Shown here one piece after another: positions 10,915 through 21,360 of a DNA stretch of 64,000 bases (positions within the stretch are counted from its first letter, which is position 1; each line of letters begins with the position of its first letter). The notes beneath the pieces were generated by a model. It had not been told where the DNA came from. It did no database searches and worked only from the letters and a program-made list of their open reading frames with translations. A program made the position numbers and the translations under genes. This stretch comes from Ligula intestinalis. Lineage: Eukaryota > Platyhelminthes > Cestoda > Diphyllobothriidea > Diphyllobothriidae. The DNA is taken from NCBI GenBank assembly GCA_036362985.1, contig JAYGXS010000005.1:32476372-32540371 (forward strand), written 5' to 3'.

Positions 10915-13000
10915 TTACTTCGGTTAGCTCCTGTTGTTATCTGAATCGGCTTCACGGATAGTGGCGGCCCATTTGTAACGGTCAGAGAGGAGCTCCTCGA
11001 AAATGTCAACCTAATGCTTGTTCTAGTGTGGCAAGTGGCAAACAGTTACGAGACCCCTGCGTTCAACTTCTGTGTTGACAGTGCTAAGCCACCTCTTCAG
11101 TTGACTGCCATGTCGAATCTCCCGTTTGAACTATGAAAAGGGGGATTCCCAAGCATTCTGTAGAGGTTCGTTGCTGGTTTGCACAGGACGTGTACAATTC
11201 ATTGCAGCAAAACTGGTGATTCGGTCCAGCGTTGGCTGTAGTAACTGATAAGTATTATCAAGTACGACAATATCTTTGTCGTACTCCGGTTCAGGTACTC
11301 TGAATTCGGGGCTAATTTGACATACACTATCAGGTAGAATTGATTGATGCATTGCCCAGTCGATTAAGAGGTTGAATAGAACAAAGGAAAGAGGACAGAT
11401 CTGACAAACCCTATAAGTCAGTAGGAAAGAATCTGACTCTGCACCAAGGGTTCTTACTTGGGCTGATATTGTGAAATAGCAGATGATGATCAAACTGAGC
11501 AACTTTATTGCCACAAGGCTTCTCCATCAATGGAACCAAAGGCGGTTTTGAAGTCAACAAAACAGGCCATGGTGAACTGTTCAGTCGAGTGTCGCTGTTC
11601 CAGTATGTGGCGCAGAATGAAGATCTGGTCGACACATCTTCTTCTTGAACGCAAATTTCCTTGGTTTGTACGAGTGCATAAATTGCATAGCTTTATAAGG
11701 ATATTCGCAAACAACTTGGTGGCTTTATCGATGAGATTGATGCCACAATAATTGTCTCCACGTTTTGGTAGCAGAAAAACGATTGAAAATGACCGGTCAG
11801 TTAAAATGACTTCTGTCAAGTGTAGTTGATGAAGTGATTCTGTAAAAGCAAAGCCACTGGTTATATAGATTTCCACTGGGAAACCGTTCTCGCCAAAAGC
11901 CTTCAGACCTTCAAATCGTTGCAATGTCGTTTCTAAATCTGATGTTTTAGGTGGTTCGCAGTAACTAGCATATGGAATTCCAGTTGATAGCTTTAGGTTC
12001 ATAGATGGATTCAAAAGCGGATCCAGTTGCTCATTGTAATGTTCTCACCATCGGTAAATTTTGCCAGCGATATCAGTTATAACTTGACCCGAGTCACCTG
12101 AATGACTTAAGTAATAGGTAGCATTGGCGGTGGAAGGTACCAGAGTTTGAAGCTTACGCCATGGAGCCAACTAAATCAGTGTAATTTTCTGACGGTTGCC
12201 TATTTCTGATTGCGTAATTTGACGTGTCAATGCTCCATTGATCTGTGAATTTGTCAACTTGGCGATCCTAGCTTGAATCAATAGATGAAGGGTCTTAATG
12301 GAAGTCCAGTCCTTTCTTGGTACTACCTGTCACTGCAAGGTCAAATTCCTCCAACATTGTATGGCATCCCTCAAGTGCGGTCATGGCGTATCAGGCAAAT
12401 TTTGATTATCGACTTTATCTAGGGGTTTGGTGTGAATAGAGGATTGAGCTCGGAACTGTGCAGTGAAACTTCCTTTGAACGCTCCGCGGGTTTATGTATT
12501 TGATAGTGCTGCAGGCAATCTGTTTCAATAAATAGGTAAGCGGAGCTTGAAGCGAACACTGACAAGTACATGGTCTGATCCAGCTTCCACAGCCCAAAAA
12601 GTCAGTTGTCGGACACTGAAGTGATCTACCTTAAGCGTGATTAGATGTAGCTAATCTACTTAGCTCTTCAACCACGTCAAAAAATACTAATGTGGGTGTT
12701 GAAAACGAGTGCTTGTAACGACGAGATGGTTATAATCAGCAAATGTTACCAATCGTTCTCCGTTTTCACAAAGTTGGACCAATCAATATTTTCTGAGGAT
12801 GTGCCTCGTGGTTTCATCCAATGGGGCAGGTATGGCATTCCAGTATCCAGCGATACAGCACAAGTCTCTAGGAGGTATACCAGCCATAGTAGATCGCAGT
12901 AATTCATAGAATTCAACCAGTCTGCATCATGCGCTTGCAATGTTGAAGCATATAGAGCAACCACCGCCATATTTGCTCAGCTGCCTTTGAAGTAGACTTT
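10915..13000 (-). pseudogene. RTE-like LINE, endonuclease and reverse transcriptase (heavily decayed)
   Basis: Read on the minus strand from about 13000 downward, this is an APE-type endonuclease followed by an RT. MAVVALYASTLQAHDADW matches the endonuclease C-terminal half. A linker follows with DIAGKIYRW and EHYNEQLD, then LKAFGENGFPVEIY, IVFLLPKRGDNYCGINLI, KLFANILIKL and FVDFKTAF (RT motif A, aspartate kept), then AQVRTLGAESDSF and CPLSFVLFN (motif B). The motif C YADD is YDKD (11272-11283), which removes a catalytic aspartate. A C-terminal QLKRWLSTVNTEVE segment near 11080 fits the family's end. Multiple frameshifts and stops separate the pieces. Length and domain order fit an RTE-type LINE; it is dead. 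Confidence 0.75.
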
Positions 13001-13091
13001 GACAATCAGCTCACAGATATGCTCAAACGCTAAGAAAGTGCTATGCATCTACTTTATCATGGTATTTGCCACCTCATGCTGTTATGTGTGT

Positions 13092-13180
13092 GTGCCCCAC
13101 CTGAGCCTTCAACTTGTGACCCTTTTTATCAGAGTCAAACTCCTTAACCGCTGAGCCACGAGCACATTGTCCCGCGGGTT
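13092..13180 (-). repeat. tRNA-derived SINE, head only
   Basis: On the minus strand this reads CTCGTGGCTCAGCGGTTAAG (box A), then GACTCTGATAAAAAGGGTC, AAGTTGAAGGCTCAGGTGGG (box B region), ending in a TG repeat. It matches the head of the 10.25-kb copy (CTCTGATCAAAAGGGTCGC and CTCAGGTGGG). No body or hammerhead follows. Confidence 0.75.
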
Positions 13181-13249
13181 AAGGGCAGGGGATGGTAACA
13201 CTATTTACTGAACGTTCTGCTGATCACTTGTGGAACTAATTTGTCCCAC

Positions 13250-13430
13250 TTTCCACCATGAGCATCAGCAAAATGAGGGCCATCGCGGTGACTTGCGCTG
13301 CATTTTAATGAAAGTAGACTCGCGCAGAATCTATCTCACTCACTTTCTTTCCACGCTCCTACCTGTACCTACTGTCAAGGCAAAAGTCCAGCGGACCGAA
13401 TATGGAGGGAGTACCGTTTTGATTACAAGT
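13250..13430 (+). repeat. Dispersed repeat family B, copy 1
   Basis: The segment AATGAAAGTAGACTCGCGCA, then GAATCTATCTCACTC and GTCAAGGCAAAAGTCCAGCG, matches the copies at 21033-21302 (plus) and 59505-59771 (minus) along most of its length. There is no coding frame shared between copies. The family is not one I can name. It could be a second SINE-like or small non-autonomous element. Confidence 0.7.
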
Positions 13431-14430
13431 ACAAAAAAGCGCAAAAATAGACAAATACTTCAATCTTTGAATCCACACCTAACTGCGACATAAGATACGG
13501 ACAAACACACTAATTATTGATTTAATTGTATCCAAAGAGCCAAGTAATACACGTTTTGTTATAGCAATCATTTTTTATTCTTCTTCCCAACCACTTCTAT
13601 TGACAATACTGGTCCAACAAGCCATCAATTTTGCCACTTTCCGAATGCATTATGCAAAATGTGTGCATGTGCCAATATTAAAAATGCCTTTAGACAAATG
13701 GAAAGATAAGTGGCATTTCCCGGAAACTACCTCAAGTTTTATAAAATAGAGAGATGGTTAGTGCGAGCGAAAATTATAATCACATGAAGCAGTTGACACG
13801 TGACGAATATGCTCACCGGAACAAGAGCTTGATTTGCCTGAAGTTTCAGATCCATGCTCAAATCCATCGTTAGGAGCAGCACCAAATACAGGGTAACAGC
13901 ATCTATTGGATGTAGTCGCTATGTAAGCGCGCACATTTGAAACGTATTGCTTCTTTTTCTTTATTGAGGATTTTTGCGGGAGGCCATATGTGCCGATGCT
14001 AAAGACGCAGTAGGTCGTCCGTTACTACACTGCCCATCAGTTGTCGGGGCGGACATATCGAGCAATGCAGCCAGTTTTATGACAGAAATGCATTTAATAC
14101 TGGGAACGCAATGACGGCATACGGTAAGTGCTTAACAAAGTGAGCTCTAATCTGAATGACATTCTAATCGTCCTCGGACTGGAAACCTTGACTCTCAGGG
14201 ACAATACATCGGCAGCACCGCTCATGGAGCCCTGGTGATTTATCATGGCATCCTGAAAGTACACGCCCCTGCATGGACGTACATTGCACCATCTCGAAGT
14301 GAATTAATGGCGTGTGCAATGCCGGGGAAGACCCAGATGTGTGCCAACCAATTTACAGATTCATAAAACCAGTAGTGTTCTCTATGACTGGTTTCCAGCA
14401 GACCCAAATTTATTTCTGTGTCAACGGTCA
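13431..14430. other. No recognisable feature
   Basis: Nothing with homology is visible. A short minus-strand frame at 14243-14530 overlaps the PLE tail that begins near 14430 and is not considered a gene. Confidence 0.45.
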
Positions 14431-14545
14431 AAGGCGCAGGCACAACTGACGCAACTGACGCAATCACTAGGGCAGGAACTTTATTTACTTGACGTTTTGG
14501 CTGCACTTTCATACCCATCCTCGAAGACATCGTCGGATACGGATA
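14430..14545 (-). repeat. PLE tail / pLTR fragment
   Basis: On the minus strand this reads CCGACGATGTCTTCGAGGAT, then AAAACGTCAAGTAAATAAAG and TTCCTGCCCTAGTGATTGCG. That parallels the PLE terminal motif (CTGANGA, hairpin, GAAACGTC, AATAAAAYTCTTGTTCC, AGTGATCGC). The hammerhead core is degraded (CCGACGA; AAAA in place of GAAA). Confidence 0.55.
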
Positions 14546-14554
14546 CCAAATAAA

Positions 14555-15060
14555 ACGGGGATTGCAGTATTCATAGGATGCAGTCCTTACTGCATAGTAC
14601 TTCTATTTGTCTGAGCTTTTGGCTTTTTACAAAAGGGCCATCTTCAGAGACAATGAAAGTAAAGCGAGAAAAGTCATGTTTTGTATTCCAATAACGAGGA
14701 AGAATAGGGGATGGGGGAGGGGTAGTAGTCGTGATAGGTTGAGTATTCGCCAAAGTTGTCATCCCGGTGTGGGTCCGTGGCTGGGAACTGGGTCAGGCTA
14801 CTTGGTCGCGCAAAAAAGGTCGGGATCGGTTAGTGGAGTTGGAGACAGATACCCGGGCCTCCAGTAGTTTTTGCTCCGGCTTGTTACTGGCTCGCGCCAT
14901 TATCCGCGTGCTGGTGAAGTTGAATTCGTGCCCATTCTCCAGGTTGTGAATAGCAATATGAGATAGTGGGTCACCCTTCCGCACTGTCTGTTTGTGCTGC
15001 ATTTTTTGCAAACTTAGCATCACCCGGTCTGTCCTGTATAATGGCAAGAACGCTCGTCAC
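14555..15060 (-). pseudogene. Penelope-like element 3' fragment: GIY-YIG C-terminal half plus pLTR
   Basis: The minus-strand frame at 14793-15047 reads KQTVRKGDPLSHIAIHNLE, then NGHEFNFTSTRIMARASN and KPEQKLLEARVS, the part of a PLE GIY-YIG domain downstream of the GIY and YIG motifs. The same family appears on the plus strand near 17.45 kb (HKLENGHKFKF, IMARASN). The catalytic N-terminal half and the RT are missing. About 130 bases after the frame the element passes into a pLTR segment with a hammerhead-like motif (14607-14653). A 5'-truncated, inactive copy lying back to back with the PLE that starts at about 15150. Confidence 0.75.
14607..14653 (-). ncRNA. Hammerhead-like motif in PLE pLTR, perfect stem I
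   Basis: On the minus strand: TTGTCT (14653-14648) and AGACAA (14612-14607) form a perfect six-pair stem I. The core is CTGAAGA (14647-14641). Stem II is GGC-TTTT/AAAA-GCC with an internal loop (14640-14621). Then come AAAA where the consensus has GAAA, and GCTC with predicted cleavage after the final C. The stem III equivalent is the loopless palindrome AGCT, which could only form between two molecules. The G12-to-A change should abolish activity in this copy. PLEs are known to carry hammerheads in their pLTRs, which supports the call. Confidence 0.7.
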
Positions 15061-15155
15061 ATGGTACTTGATAAAGGACACCAGCTTGCTAAACTACACC
15101 AAGTCAGCGTTTTAGTTGCATGATCTGAGAAGTAGGTGGAATGTAAAACATGTCA

Positions 15156-15203
15156 GTGCTTCTGAATATGGCCCTTCCTACGAAGCTGAAAGTTCAGACA
15201 AAT
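15156..15203 (+). ncRNA. Hammerhead-like motif in 5' pLTR, degraded
   Basis: CTGAATA (15162-15168) stands where CTGANGA is expected (G8 lost). The hairpin TGGCCCTTCCTACGAAGCT is followed by GAAA (15188-15191), GTTC and AGACAAA. Stem II and GAAA are kept; stem I (GCTT with AGAC) is mostly lost. It is homologous to the motifs at 14607-14653, 15472-15518 and 17705-17750. Confidence 0.5.
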
Positions 15204-15446
15204 GGATATGTTGTGCCATTAATTACGTCCTCATCTTCTTTGCAACAGGAACCTAGGACTCGCATACTTGCTTACATTCGGGAGGATTATGCATCTGATG
15301 CACTTCACATAGCTCGCATCTCCAACCAAGAAGCAGCAACTTACAAACAGCTACGCTTCCTACAGCGGTACGTTAGTGAGGGACTGACGCCGAAGAGCCT
15401 ACGTTACAGAACTCCAGTGAATACTAAGTTGAGAAGAAGAAGCTGA

Positions 15447-15665
15447 ATCGATCACTGGAATCATAATTTTATTTGTCTGAGCTTTCAAAATCTTGCGGGA
15501 GTCCATCGTCAGAGGTAAAACCATCAAAGAAAGCAAGCAAAATTTATGGGGAGAAAGGGCCAATTAACCGTCATAGGGATGGGGGGAGGGAGGGACAGGA
15601 CCAATTAACCACCAGTGCCGTGAGTCGGAACACATCGGTTAACGGAGTTGTCATCCAACGTTATC
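15447..15665 (-). mobile_element. Minus-strand PLE pLTR fragment inserted in the plus-strand PLE
   Basis: The sequence is homologous to 14555-14770 in the same minus orientation. It shares the end motif (ATCACTGGAATCATAATTTT, ATTTGTCTGAGCTTT on the plus strand), the hammerhead-like block and the GATGGGGGGAGGGAGGG / GATGGGGGAGGGG patch further on. It splits the N-terminal region of the surrounding PLE. On the minus strand the block at 15472-15518 reads CTGACGA, a weak stem II, GAAA, GCTC, AGACAAA, so the hammerhead core is intact, but stem I keeps only about two pairs. Confidence 0.65.
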
Positions 15666-17704
15666 TAACTCTTTACACATGTGTAAGTTTGATCAGCGTA
15701 ATTGGGATGCGAAAATTTGTCGCTATTTGTTATACTGAGTTGGGTAGAAACTTAATGCAACGCTTTCGCAAGCAAATTAAACGGGTATCGATCAACGACT
15801 ACCACATACGCCTACGCAGACATCATACCGCCACTGAACGAAAAACAGACTGCAGGAAACCGTTTGGCGGATCTGTTGCAGATTTCTTTGAGCGAAAAAT
15901 ATCGACGTTGGTAAAAGCGAGACAGGACCAAATTAGCAGGAACCTGGACCATAAATTCGGAAAATTAAAACCCAAATAGGCGATAAAATGAACAAGTGGT
16001 CCACAAACTGTCGCCCAGGCAGTTGAGTGAACAAGAACTTAGGCTTAGTCACCTACCTATTAATGACGAATAGGCTCAGAAACAAAATGTCATTCACGGA
16101 AGAGGAAAGCGTAAAGAATATTTAAAGATTAAAAAGATATAATAAAGGCAACAGTTGATGACGGAAGAGCCACTGTAGTGATGGACCACATCTATTATAA
16201 CGAAAAGACGCAATCCTGCGTTGACCATCAACATTTCTATATATCCACGCCTTTCTCATGGGCTAAATCGATGATCAGCTAGCTTACCATATCCTTGAAC
16301 CGACTTAGGCACATCCAAGTGATATCACAAGACGTACAACAACGGACTATGCCAACTGATACGACACTGGCCCACTTCTAAAAGTTGCCCAAAACCCACT
16401 AGGCCAACGTCCCCCGTCGGCAAGTCGTTGTATTGAAAGGCAGTCCTACTTGCAATCTATCCCAAGAGATGGCACGAAAGCAAAATATTGCCAATAGTTT
16501 CTCCAAGAAAGCTTGAGGAGCTCAATCAATTCGGTCTACCCATTTCTGGCCATCATCCGAGTTGGAACGGTGAAAACTGATCAAACCATGTTAACTGTTA
16601 ACGTGGTTTCAGTATTCACATCTAGTCCCTCCCCGACTTGGCACGCGCCGTTCTATGTAAACAACTCAAAGAAAAATACAACGATCGATGCGTTCCCTAA
16701 AAATTAAACATCAATTGAAACCCTTTCTCTACTTTCAAATGCACATACGTGCAGATCCAAGGGACGACAATGGGTTCATGAATATCCACTCTGAACTCAG
16801 AAACGGTCTTCAAAGTAGCCTATAAAGTAGCGTTTAACCAATACGAATGTGCGTCTTGGTGCTGACACAAAACGACATGCTCTTTATGCTTGAACGACGC
16901 AGAAAAGTAGAATTTAACCCACGCTGAATGCATCTTTTCCGACATCATAATGCAAAAGCTAACTCTAAACAACTATCTTTCTTTGACGTCCTCGTCACAC
17001 ACAGACCCAATGGAGGATTCTGCATCACGGTAAACAGGAAGGCGACTAACACAACTCGGGTGACCAGCTATCATAGCAACCACTTAATGGCGCCCAAAGG
17101 AGGCTGTATTAGAGCACCTATCCAGAAGGTAAAGGCATATTCCAGTCACCATGAGAGACGTCTGTGAGAACCACGGTAGCTGCGGGAGCAACTGGCAAGG
17201 AATGGATACCCGAACGGTTGTGGCCAGCCACTGCCTCCATACGTGCCACGGAGAAAAAAATGGAAGAGAGCCCCCAACAATCTGGCCTTCCAACTACCAG
17301 ATAGTCGTTTATTAAGTACCAGATCGCGACCATTCTCATCATTATAGAGGACAGACCGGGGGACGACTTAACTGACAAATAATGCAGCAAAAACGGGTAC
17401 TGTGGAAACGTGATCCATTATATCAGATTTCTTCCCACAAACTGGAGAATGGTCACAAATTCAAATTCACGGACACGTGGATAATGGCGCGGGCCAGCAA
17501 TTAAACGGGACAAGAACTACTGGAAGCCTGGGTGCCTGTCTTGAACGCCAGCAGGTCACAAGAAGCACGGCCTAGTTCTCAACCACGGAGTCACACCGTG
17601 ATGACAACGGTGGCGTAGACTCAACCTATTAAGACTTCTGCCTCTTTTCACAATTCCCTATTCTTTCTCGTTGTTAGAGTACAAACATGTTCTTTCTCGT
17701 TTCA

Positions 17705-17750
17705 TCATCTCTGAGGATGGCCTCTCGTACGAAGCTGAAAGTTCGGAAAA
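17705..17750 (+). ncRNA. Hammerhead-like motif in 3' pLTR
   Basis: CTGAGGA (17711-17717) matches the core, followed by the hairpin TGGCCTCTCGTACGAAGCT (17718-17736), GAAA (17737-17740), GTTC and GGAAAAAT. Stem I is reduced to about three pairs (TCT with GGA, one wobble). Compared with 14607-14653, the stem II arms differ but can still pair, which argues for past selection on structure. Confidence 0.55.
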
Positions 17751-17835
17751 ATACAATTCTGTTCCAATGATCGCGCCTACCTCTTATTTCAAATAGGACT
17801 CTAGGTCTCGCATATTTGCTTCTACTTATTGTTAG

Positions 17836-19734
17836 TGGGTGCTTTGTCTTGTTGAGAGTGAGATTACAGAAGGCTAAGCAACGGAAGTTTATCTCGTAGC
17901 ATTCGCGTCGAATTCTGATTGAATGCTTTCTCCATAGTCTTTTACTTTTGTCCAATATTCATTCATGCATGAGGCAACGCAAATAGTTTTCTTCATGTTC
18001 CAAGGCAAACAAGCTCCGAGGGCATGGCAGATGGAGTGGCCACATGTTTGCGTGCGCAAACAAAGCGGCTCATGCTGTGTCTTTTTAACCTGCAATGTCT
18101 TTAGCAAATAAACGATACTGAAGATTATTTGAACTAACGAAGTCTTGTAAATACATCAACGTTTCCTCCTTAGTTGAACTTATGCACTGCTTTCTGCGTC
18201 CTTCCCTCATGAAAACGAAGGTTTTCTGTTTCCTATGAATTTGAAGACCCCTGTATCAGTTCGTCTCAAAGGTCCTTGAAGTTCCGATATTTCTATTTGA
18301 GGCATGTTTAGGCGATTTGAAAATTAAGCGCTAGGGAATTTATTTGAATCCTGACGACCAGTGAGGACCTTCACAAAAATAACAGACTTTGACGCCAAAT
18401 AGAATGGGAAGTCCTTGTTTAGTTGCAGTAAATGACCCCTCAAGAAACGAAAGCACATTTTGTTATTAAATATTTCAAATACGAGTTGATACTTCTCTAA
18501 ATATTAATCAAAATTATTAAGTTCAGATTCCAAACTGAAAACGTGGGTCGAAATTTAACCTAGAAACCTGAAAAACATGGACCGGATGCTCGAGTTAATT
18601 CATCCATGCCGGCGAATCCCATTCTTAGACTTTATAAGTAGAAAATTGACCATGTGTATCATTTATAAACAGCGTGAAATACATTTTTAAAACCTTGCAC
18701 AGTTGAATTTCCGATAAGATAATTGCGCAAGGATCGGGCAGAAAATAAACATTCTGTGTCATTGGAAAATTCGCAATAGGGATTGCTGTATGCCGATATA
18801 CGGCAGAAAATATGTTGGAAGCCACGGCGCCCGCGACGAGGATTCTTCACAACAATTAATGCAAGGTAAAGATGATGAACAAAATCGTCCAGCATTTAAC
18901 TGTCAAATTGCCGGATCGCTGTAAATTACCACTGTATTCTGCTTTGAACAAAAACATACCTGTTTAGCACTAGCCGCAGAATAGAGTGCTAAAAGGTAGC
19001 GTTTTAAAATAAACAATATCATCTTAAGCATAGCATGAAAATGACCAGGGAACAATCAGGGAAGGATTCAAAAGATCACCACATTGTTGGATTGTGACAG
19101 GAACATAATCAACCAATATACTAAACAAGCTAGCCGATGAACGAGCCTGACCTGTGTATGTTTTTCTCGATATTTTTTCATCAGCTCATAAGTTCTACAT
19201 CTAATGATTTTAGTTTAATTTTTGTTTGTACAGATTGTTCAACAGTCATTGTTAGGGGCTGACGATACCCCGGGCAGGATATGGATAGGAACTGGCAGCA
19301 ATAGGGGGATATTTGCGTTAAATCCCTATTAAATTCTTGCTGTGAAAGGGACACGAAAAACGTAACCTTCATCAACATCTAGAGCATAATGAACTGAATA
19401 ACGTGCAGGGATTTCCAATTGCTTTGTCCTGTCCATGTAGGGAATAAATGCGTTTCCGTCTTAATAGTTAATTTTTATCATTATTTGAATTTTTTGCTAT
19501 TAAATCATTACTTAATGCCTAATACCCTTAATTGCAATCTCGTAACTTGTGAATTTTTACTTGAGAATTCTGTCTACATAACAAAGGAGCTGCGAGTACT
19601 CAAGCAGACATATTTGAAGCGTGTTATCAACTGTAAATGTTATATTTTTATTTCAAGTCGGCAGTTGTCCATTTCCTCAGAATAAGTCAAAATATCACTC
19701 AGCCCTATGCTCAGAAATGTTACACATTCCTCAT
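17836..19734. other. No recognisable feature; AT-rich
   Basis: Small overlapping frames (for example 17674-18107 minus and 18625-18895 minus) show no domain or repeat and look like chance. I see nothing else. Confidence 0.45.
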
Positions 19735-19890
19735 CATATTTTACTGAACAGGCAGAATAACGTTACATACAGAGACAAGGGAGACTCGAATAATATTTCA
19801 TCTCTGCCTTCCTAGCCGTCAGCAGCTCGAATGCGTGTTCTATTGGTTAATATTCCAGCACTCTAATCATTGAGCCGCAGGCTACTTATC
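19735..19890 (-). repeat. tRNA-derived SINE, minus-strand copy
   Basis: On the minus strand: GCCTGCGGCTCAATGATTAG (box A), GCATTCGAGCTGC (box B), then GCTGACGGCTAGGAAGGCAG, ATGAAATATTATTCGAGTCT and CCCTTGTCTCTG, matching the SINE body step by step. The hammerhead keeps CTGACG and GAAA, but stem I and stem II no longer pair well. Confidence 0.7.
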
Positions 19891-21030
19891 ATGTCGGCTG
19901 CGATCAAGTTGCCATCTTTGACGCCTACAGCGCGCATTCGTGTAGCCCGTTTTGACTGTTGTGGCAGTGTAGCGCTAGCAGATCACGTTACGGGACATAT
20001 ATGTCCTGTTGTGTCTTTAAGGTTGATACAAAAATTCCAGAGACAGTCACACAGTTGCTAGTAATTTCGTCGAGTGTACGGTTAAGAAATGGTCATTTTG
20101 GATACCTTTATCGTTTTCGTTAATGTTATCCTGCCTGTATGATTATTTGGTTGCTGTGTGGTCGCTTGCTGGGCCCTAGATCGAGTCTCCACACACACAA
20201 TGTGACTAGTGTGTACCATAAAGCGATCGTTACCCTTCCATCTAACACATTCTATTGAGATTTTAAGTCTGCTGCGAAGTTTCTATTTAGTGCCTGACAA
20301 TGCAAAAACTCGAACGGAAACTGCGACTATGTTTATCATCGATTTATTTTCTACTTTGGTTTGGAAAACTTGACTGATTTTAAACCTGCAATCACAATGA
20401 TCAGAAAACAAAAAAGTCACTTAAGTACCATAAATATTTACCTACTTTAGGCTTAATTGACTCAGTAGAAATTAGCATACGTAAGGCTTGTTTTACTTTT
20501 GATTGACTCCAAAAGCAAAGGACTATAATTTTGATAGGGGAAATTTTCATCGTGGTGTTGAAGTTTAAATCAATGATCGTTAGTGTCATTCACACGACAG
20601 TAAATAACGAAGGTCATATAGTGTGCAAGATAATTTGCTAACTGGATGTATCGACCAAGCTGGTGAAAAGGAATGAGAACGAAAGCATTGAAGCTGAGTA
20701 AAACAGGGAAAAAGTCAAAAATAGCCAAATCACTACAGAACTTGCCTCCTAAACTAAGTCTGCCTACTGCACTGAGAGTAATACCAAAAAGCTAGCCTCC
20801 AAGGCAGGTTGCTATACTTTGAAAACGCGTCTTTTGAGTGGCCTGGAAAAACTACAATTTGTAAAATGGCTGCCTAATTACTTTGCGTTTCATTTACTTA
20901 TTCTAGATATTCTTATACATTCAAGTATTCTAATATGGAACGCAAAGAGAACATAACATACAACGGCAACACTAACACCTAAAATATGCTTGCCTATATA
21001 AACACGACAGTTTGACCGGTGATTATGACG
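19891..21030. other. No recognisable feature
   Basis: AT-rich sequence with only short chance frames. I found no repeat or RNA gene. Confidence 0.45.
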
Positions 21031-21032
21031 AT

Positions 21033-21302
21033 GTCCACGACGAGCGTCAGCAGGCTGAAGCAATTTTGTGACTCCTGCAGGATTATAGTGAAAGTAGACT
21101 CGCGGAGAATCTACCCCACTCTCTCATTTCTCCCATACCGAGATTCGGTGTCAAGATAAAAGTCAAGAAGGCCGGAAATGGGGGAGGATTCAGGCAGCTG
21201 GCGCGAACAAAGCTCAACACATGTAGCAACAGCATGCCTCGCTAGGTAGGTTCAGGGGCGGGAGCATCATAAAGGCCATATTCAGAAGGAGCCATTGAGC
21301 CT
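21033..21302 (+). repeat. Dispersed repeat family B, longest copy
   Basis: The unit begins CCACGACGAGCGTCAGCAGG, continues TGAAAGTAGACTCGCGGAGA, GTGTCAAGATAAAAGTCAAG and CTAGGTAGGTTCAGGGGCGG, and ends CATATTCAGAAGGAGCCATT. The minus-strand copy at 59505-59771 matches along the whole length, including both ends. Homology may extend about 60 bases further (ACGAATCCAGTGCTGTGTTG). Confidence 0.75.
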
Positions 21303-21360
21303 GACTCTCAGCCCGCAGTAAGCGACAGCTGAGGCAGTTGCTATACGGCTAACGAATCCA

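Larger units (their letters stand above)
15150..17835 (+). pseudogene. Penelope-like element with flanking direct pLTRs (N-terminal region, RT, GIY-YIG), decayed
   Basis: A PLE copies itself with an RT related to telomerase and a C-terminal GIY-YIG nuclease. In order: 5' pLTR with hammerhead-like motif (15150-15300); N-terminal region EAATYKQLRFLQRYVSEGLT and SLRYRTPVNTK (to 15446); a minus-strand insertion (15447-15665); further N-terminal sequence to 15979 (HHTATERKT, DFFERKISTL); RT pieces RATVVMDHIYYNEKTQ (about 16160), VNVVSVFTSSP (about 16590) and a connector with QLSFFDVLVTHRPNGGF and TNTTRVTSYHSNH (about 16975-17090); GIY-YIG remnants with LENGHKFKF, IMARASN and LLEAW (about 17440-17540); and a 3' pLTR (17699-17835). 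Frameshifts and stops occur throughout. The YxDD motif is not readable. Both pLTRs have the same orientation, as in full-length PLE units. Confidence 0.75.
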
